From: a bacterium
GTDB taxonomy: Bacteria; Chloroflexota; Dormibacteria; Aeolococcales; Bog-877
Length of the DNA: 8,018 nucleotides
Direction of reading: 5' to 3'
Assembly (NCBI GenBank): GCA_021798435.1
Contig: JAJZGN010000089.1
Span: 1 to 8,018, forward strand
Shown here: in pieces, positions 6,064-8,018 of the stretch
How positions within the stretch are numbered: position 1 is the first letter of the stretch
How the letters are laid out: every line of letters starts with the position of its first letter
The notes under the pieces: model-generated
What the model saw: the letters and a program-made list of their open reading frames with translations, nothing else
What the model was told of the DNA's origin: nothing
The model's database searches: none
Program-made: the position numbers and the translations under genes

Positions 6064-7781
6064 TCGACGAACTCCGAGAGGGTCCCGCCCAGGGGCACGA
6101 TGGGGAAGATCCCCGCCTCCGGGTCGATCCGGAACTCCAGGACCGCCGGCCCGGGGTGGGCGATGGCCCGGTCCAGGGCGGGCCCGACCTCGGCGAGGTC
6201 TTCCACCGCCTCCCCGAAGCAGCCGAAGGCCCGGGCCAGGGTCGGGAAGTCGGGGGTCACCGTGTGGTCCACCTGGGAGCGGACCCCGCCGTAGAAGTCG
6301 TCCTGGAACTGGCGGACCATCCCCAGCTGGCGGTTGTTGAGGATCAGCACCTTGACCGGAAGGTTGGCCTCCACGGCGGTGGCCAGCTCCTGCACCGTCA
6401 TCACCAGCCCACCCTCTCCGCAGACGGCGAAGACTCGGCCGGCGGGGGCGGCGGCCTGGGCCCCGATGGCCGCGGGGAGGGCGTAGCCCATCGTCCCCTG
6501 GCCCCCGGAGTTGAGGAACAGCCCGGCTTCACCGCCGCTCCAGCCGGTGGCCGCCCACATCTGGTTCAGCCCCACGTCGGCCACCGTGATGTCGGCCGGG
6601 CGGCGGCGGGCATAGTAGGCCCGGAGAACCTCCTGGGGCTGGAGCCGCCCGTTATGGGGGTGCCGCAGCGGGTGCCGGACGCGCCAGCTCTCTACCTGCT
6701 CCCGCCACGCCGGGCGAGAGCCGGGCTCAACCTGGGCCGAGAGACGCTCCAGGACGTCCCGCGCGTCACCCACGATCTGGCAGTCCGCCGCCACCGTCTT
6801 CCCCAGCTCGGCGGGGTCGATGTTCACATGGATGATGTGCTCCGCCCGGGGGGCGAAGCCGTCCAGGCGGCAGGTGACGCGGTCGTCCGCCCGCATCCCG
6901 ACCATCAGCAGGAGATCGCAGTCGGTGACCGCCCGGTTGCAGTAGCCGGTGCCCATGAAGCCCACCAGCCCGAGGCCCAGGGGGTGGGGATTGGGGAACA
7001 CGCCGGTGCCGAGGAGGGTGGTGCCGACCGGGGCGTCCATCTTCGCGGCCAGCCCGAGCAGCGCGGCCTGGGCCCCGGCGATGGCCACCCCCCGGCCCGC
7101 CAGGATCACCGGGCGCCGGGCCCGCGAGAGCTGAGCTGCGGCGGCCTCAATCTGGTCCTCCCGCGCTAGGGCCGGGGCGGCGTGCCGCCGGAGACGTGCC
7201 AGGGGCCGGTCGTCCCCCTGGTGGGCCTGCTGAACATCCTTGGGAATGTCGATCAGGACCGCCCCGGGGCGCCCGGTCCGGGCGATGTGGAAGGCCTCCG
7301 CCACCACCTCCTCAATCTCCCCGGGGTCGCGCAGCTGGTAGCTGTGCTTGGTCACGGAGAGGCAGGATCCGATCACGTCCGACTCCTGGAACGCGTCCGT
7401 GCCGATGGTCGGGGAGGCGACCTGGCCGGTGATGGCCACCACCGGGACCGAGTCGAAGTGGGCGGTCGCCAGGCCCGTGACCAGGTTGAGGGCGCCGGGG
7501 CCCGAGGTGGCGAGGCAGACGCCCACCCTTCCGCTCGCCCTGGCGTACCCGTCCGCCATGTGCGCCGCCCCCTGCTCGTGGCGCACCAGTATGTGCCGGA
7601 GGGGGAACCGGGGGAGATGGCGGTAGATCGGAAGGTTGGCGCCCCCCGGGATTCCGAACACCGTCTCGACACCCTGCCCCACCAACGCCGAGAGCAGTAC
7701 CTCGGCCCCGCTGCGGGCGGGGACGACCTCCAGCTCCGGCTGGCTCTGGCGGTCCTGGCGGAAGGCGAGGAAGGTGGACAC
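6048..7781 (-). CDS. ilvB: Acetohydroxyacid (acetolactate) synthase large catalytic subunit
   Basis: IlvB is a thiamine diphosphate enzyme that condenses two pyruvates to 2-acetolactate, or pyruvate with 2-oxobutyrate. The protein has 577 residues. The N-terminal PYR domain (about 23-185) has VFGIPGGANLPIY, catalytic E69 in RHEQGAAHMADGYARASG, TSGPGALNLVTG, ITGQV and GTDAFQE. The central FAD-type domain (about 205-345) includes VGMRADDRVT. The C-terminal PP domain (about 395-560) has SGGQGTMGYALPAAIGA and the cofactor motif, here CGEGG (454-458), ending with LNNRQLGMVRQFQ. The motif has Glu where GDG is usual. Positions equivalent to Arabidopsis P197, W574 and S653 are A122, F492 and L564. 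The GTG at 7781 is the only in-frame start between the far upstream GTG at 7988, which overlaps the ribosome binding site of the small ORF, and the conserved domain. It lies 5 nt after that ORF's stop and has no ribosome binding site of its own, so translation is probably coupled. ilvN follows directly. Confidence 0.96.
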   Translation of the reverse strand: MSTFLAFRQDRQSQPELEVVPARSGAEVLLSALVGQGVETVFGIPGGANLPIYRHLPRFPLRHILVRHEQGAAHMADGYARASGRVGVCLATSGPGALNLVTGLATAHFDSVPVVAITGQVASPTIGTDAFQESDVIGSCLSVTKHSYQLRDPGEIEEVVAEAFHIARTGRPGAVLIDIPKDVQQAHQGDDRPLARLRRHAAPALAREDQIEAAAAQLSRARRPVILAGRGVAIAGAQAALLGLAAKMDAPVGTTLLGTGVFPNPHPLGLGLVGFMGTGYCNRAVTDCDLLLMVGMRADDRVTCRLDGFAPRAEHIIHVNIDPAELGKTVAADCQIVGDARDVLERLSAQVEPGSRPAWREQVESWRVRHPLRHPHNGRLQPQEVLRAYYARRRPADITVADVGLNQMWAATGWSGGEAGLFLNSGGQGTMGYALPAAIGAQAAAPAGRVFAVCGEGGLVMTVQELATAVEANLPVKVLILNNRQLGMVRQFQDDFYGGVRSQVDHTVTPDFPTLARAFGCFGEAVEDLAEVGPALDRAIAHPGPAVLEFRIDPEAGIFPIVPLGGTLSEFVECPYP

Positions 7782-7786
7782 CTCGG

Positions 7787-7972
7787 CTACCAGTCGGTGC
7801 CGTAGGCGCTGGCGATGGAGGCGGTGATGGCGGCGTCGGCGGCCAGCCGGCGGACCTCGTGGGAGGGCTCGGCGGCGTGACGCCGGCGCACCCAGTTGCG
7901 CCCGGCCTCGCTGAGCGCGATGTCTTCGGGGAAGGTCTCCGTCCTCGGTCCCTGGTCCTGTCGTTCCTGCAC
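7787..7972 (-). CDS. Uncharacterised 61-residue protein ahead of ilvB
   Basis: I do not recognise this product. It begins at a GTG preceded by GAGGAGG with a 7-nt spacer, the strongest ribosome binding site in the window, and stops 5 nt before the ilvB GTG. The protein is hydrophilic with no signal peptide or membrane segment. It has an acidic/polar N-terminus (QERQDQ, TETFPEDIALSE), a basic stretch around WVRRRHA, and an Ala-rich end (AADAAITASIASAYGTDW) that looks helical. After the first few codons almost all third positions are G or C, as expected of real coding sequence here. The overlapping ilvB frame over the same bases gives an Arg-rich, low-complexity product. It is not a classical leader peptide: it lies downstream of the terminator and has no run of Leu, Ile or Val codons. 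It may be a small operon-specific protein or a translated coupling element that feeds ribosomes to ilvB. Coding is likely; function is unknown. Confidence 0.7.
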   Translation of the reverse strand: MQERQDQGPRTETFPEDIALSEAGRNWVRRRHAAEPSHEVRRLAADAAITASIASAYGTDW

Positions 7973-7979
7973 TTCCAGT

Positions 7980-7986
7980 CCTCCTC
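7980..7986 (-). promoter_or_regulatory. Strong ribosome binding site of the 61-codon ORF
   Basis: The minus strand reads GAGGAGG with a 7-nt spacer to the GTG at 7972. It is almost 200 nt from the ilvB start, so it serves the small ORF. The ilvB-frame GTG at 7988 lies upstream of this site and cannot be its target. Confidence 0.8.
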
Positions 7987-7994
7987 ACGGGTAC

Positions 7995-8018
7995 AAAAAA
8001 AAGCCCCCCGGGGTCTCC
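7995..8018 (-). terminator. 3' arm and U tract of an intrinsic terminator, probably a leader attenuator (cut by right edge)
   Basis: In minus-strand sense the window opens with a GC-rich segment (8018-8003, ending CCCCGGGGGGC) followed by eight consecutive T residues (8002-7995). This is the descending arm and U tract of an intrinsic terminator; the ascending arm must lie beyond the window. Only 8 nt separate the U tract from the GAGGAGG site, so no promoter fits between them. The operon must therefore be read by RNA polymerase passing this terminator, which is how T-box riboswitches and peptide attenuators control ilv/leu operons. Which of the two applies cannot be seen here. The internal CCCCGGGG is self-complementary but has no loop, so it is not the terminator hairpin itself. 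Confidence 0.6.

Noticed and set aside
6156..7169. 337-codon plus-strand ORF opposite ilvB
   Set aside because: Antisense to the conserved ilvB PP and central domains; composition is typical of a GC-rich shadow.
7782..7988. N-terminal extension of ilvB from the GTG at 7988 (69 extra residues)
   Set aside because: The extension is Arg-rich and low in complexity, and its start overlaps the ribosome binding site of the small ORF. No other in-frame start exists in between. The GTG at 7781 gives the usual IlvB length.
8003..8018. CCCCGGGG palindrome as a complete hairpin
   Set aside because: It has no loop and cannot form the terminator stem alone; the partner arm must lie beyond the window.

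Overview
The window holds one tightly packed branched-chain amino acid (BCAA) biosynthesis operon. All of it is read on the minus strand, from about position 8018 down to position 1, and it continues past the left edge. Transcription order is: attenuator-like terminator (right edge) - 61-codon ORF of unknown function - ilvB - ilvN - ilvC - leuA - leuB - cimA - leuC (partial). The DNA is strongly GC-rich, GTG starts are common, and almost every junction is a stop/start overlap. This suggests a high-GC bacterium, such as a deep-branching high-GC Firmicute (Symbiobacterium/Limnochordia/Thermaerobacter-like) or an Actinobacterium-like lineage. The sequence alone does not settle the phylum.

Right edge (about 7787-8018): a GC-rich terminator arm followed by eight U residues (minus-strand sense) lies directly upstream of a strong ribosome binding site. 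That site serves a 61-codon ORF, not ilvB. There is no room for a promoter between the U tract and the ORF, so the terminator is best read as the end of a conditional leader (T-box or peptide attenuator) whose body lies outside the window. The small ORF stops 5 nt before the only usable ilvB start, which has no ribosome binding site of its own, so ilvB is probably translated by coupling.

Middle (2234-7781): ilvB and ilvN encode the catalytic and regulatory subunits of acetohydroxyacid synthase. ilvC encodes a class I ketol-acid reductoisomerase. leuA encodes 2-isopropylmalate synthase and leuB 3-isopropylmalate dehydrogenase. This LeuA is short (404 aa) and lacks the C-terminal leucine-feedback domain.

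Left (1-2237): cimA encodes (R)-citramalate synthase, which does keep a C-terminal LeuA_dimer-like regulatory domain. leuC, the large subunit of isopropylmalate/citramalate isomerase, runs off the left edge.

Together the genes build valine, leucine and isoleucine from pyruvate. CimA makes citramalate from pyruvate and acetyl-CoA. LeuC (with LeuD, presumably next) and LeuB convert it to 2-oxobutyrate, and IlvBN and IlvC then act on it. Threonine deaminase is therefore not required. ilvD, ilvE and leuD are not in the window. No gene-free stretch reaches 300 bases, and I saw no tRNA, rRNA, CRISPR array, insertion sequence or other mobile element. The system is largely familiar. The least explained items are the small ORF ahead of ilvB and the unusual distribution of feedback domains and residues (LeuA, CimA, IlvN, IlvB).
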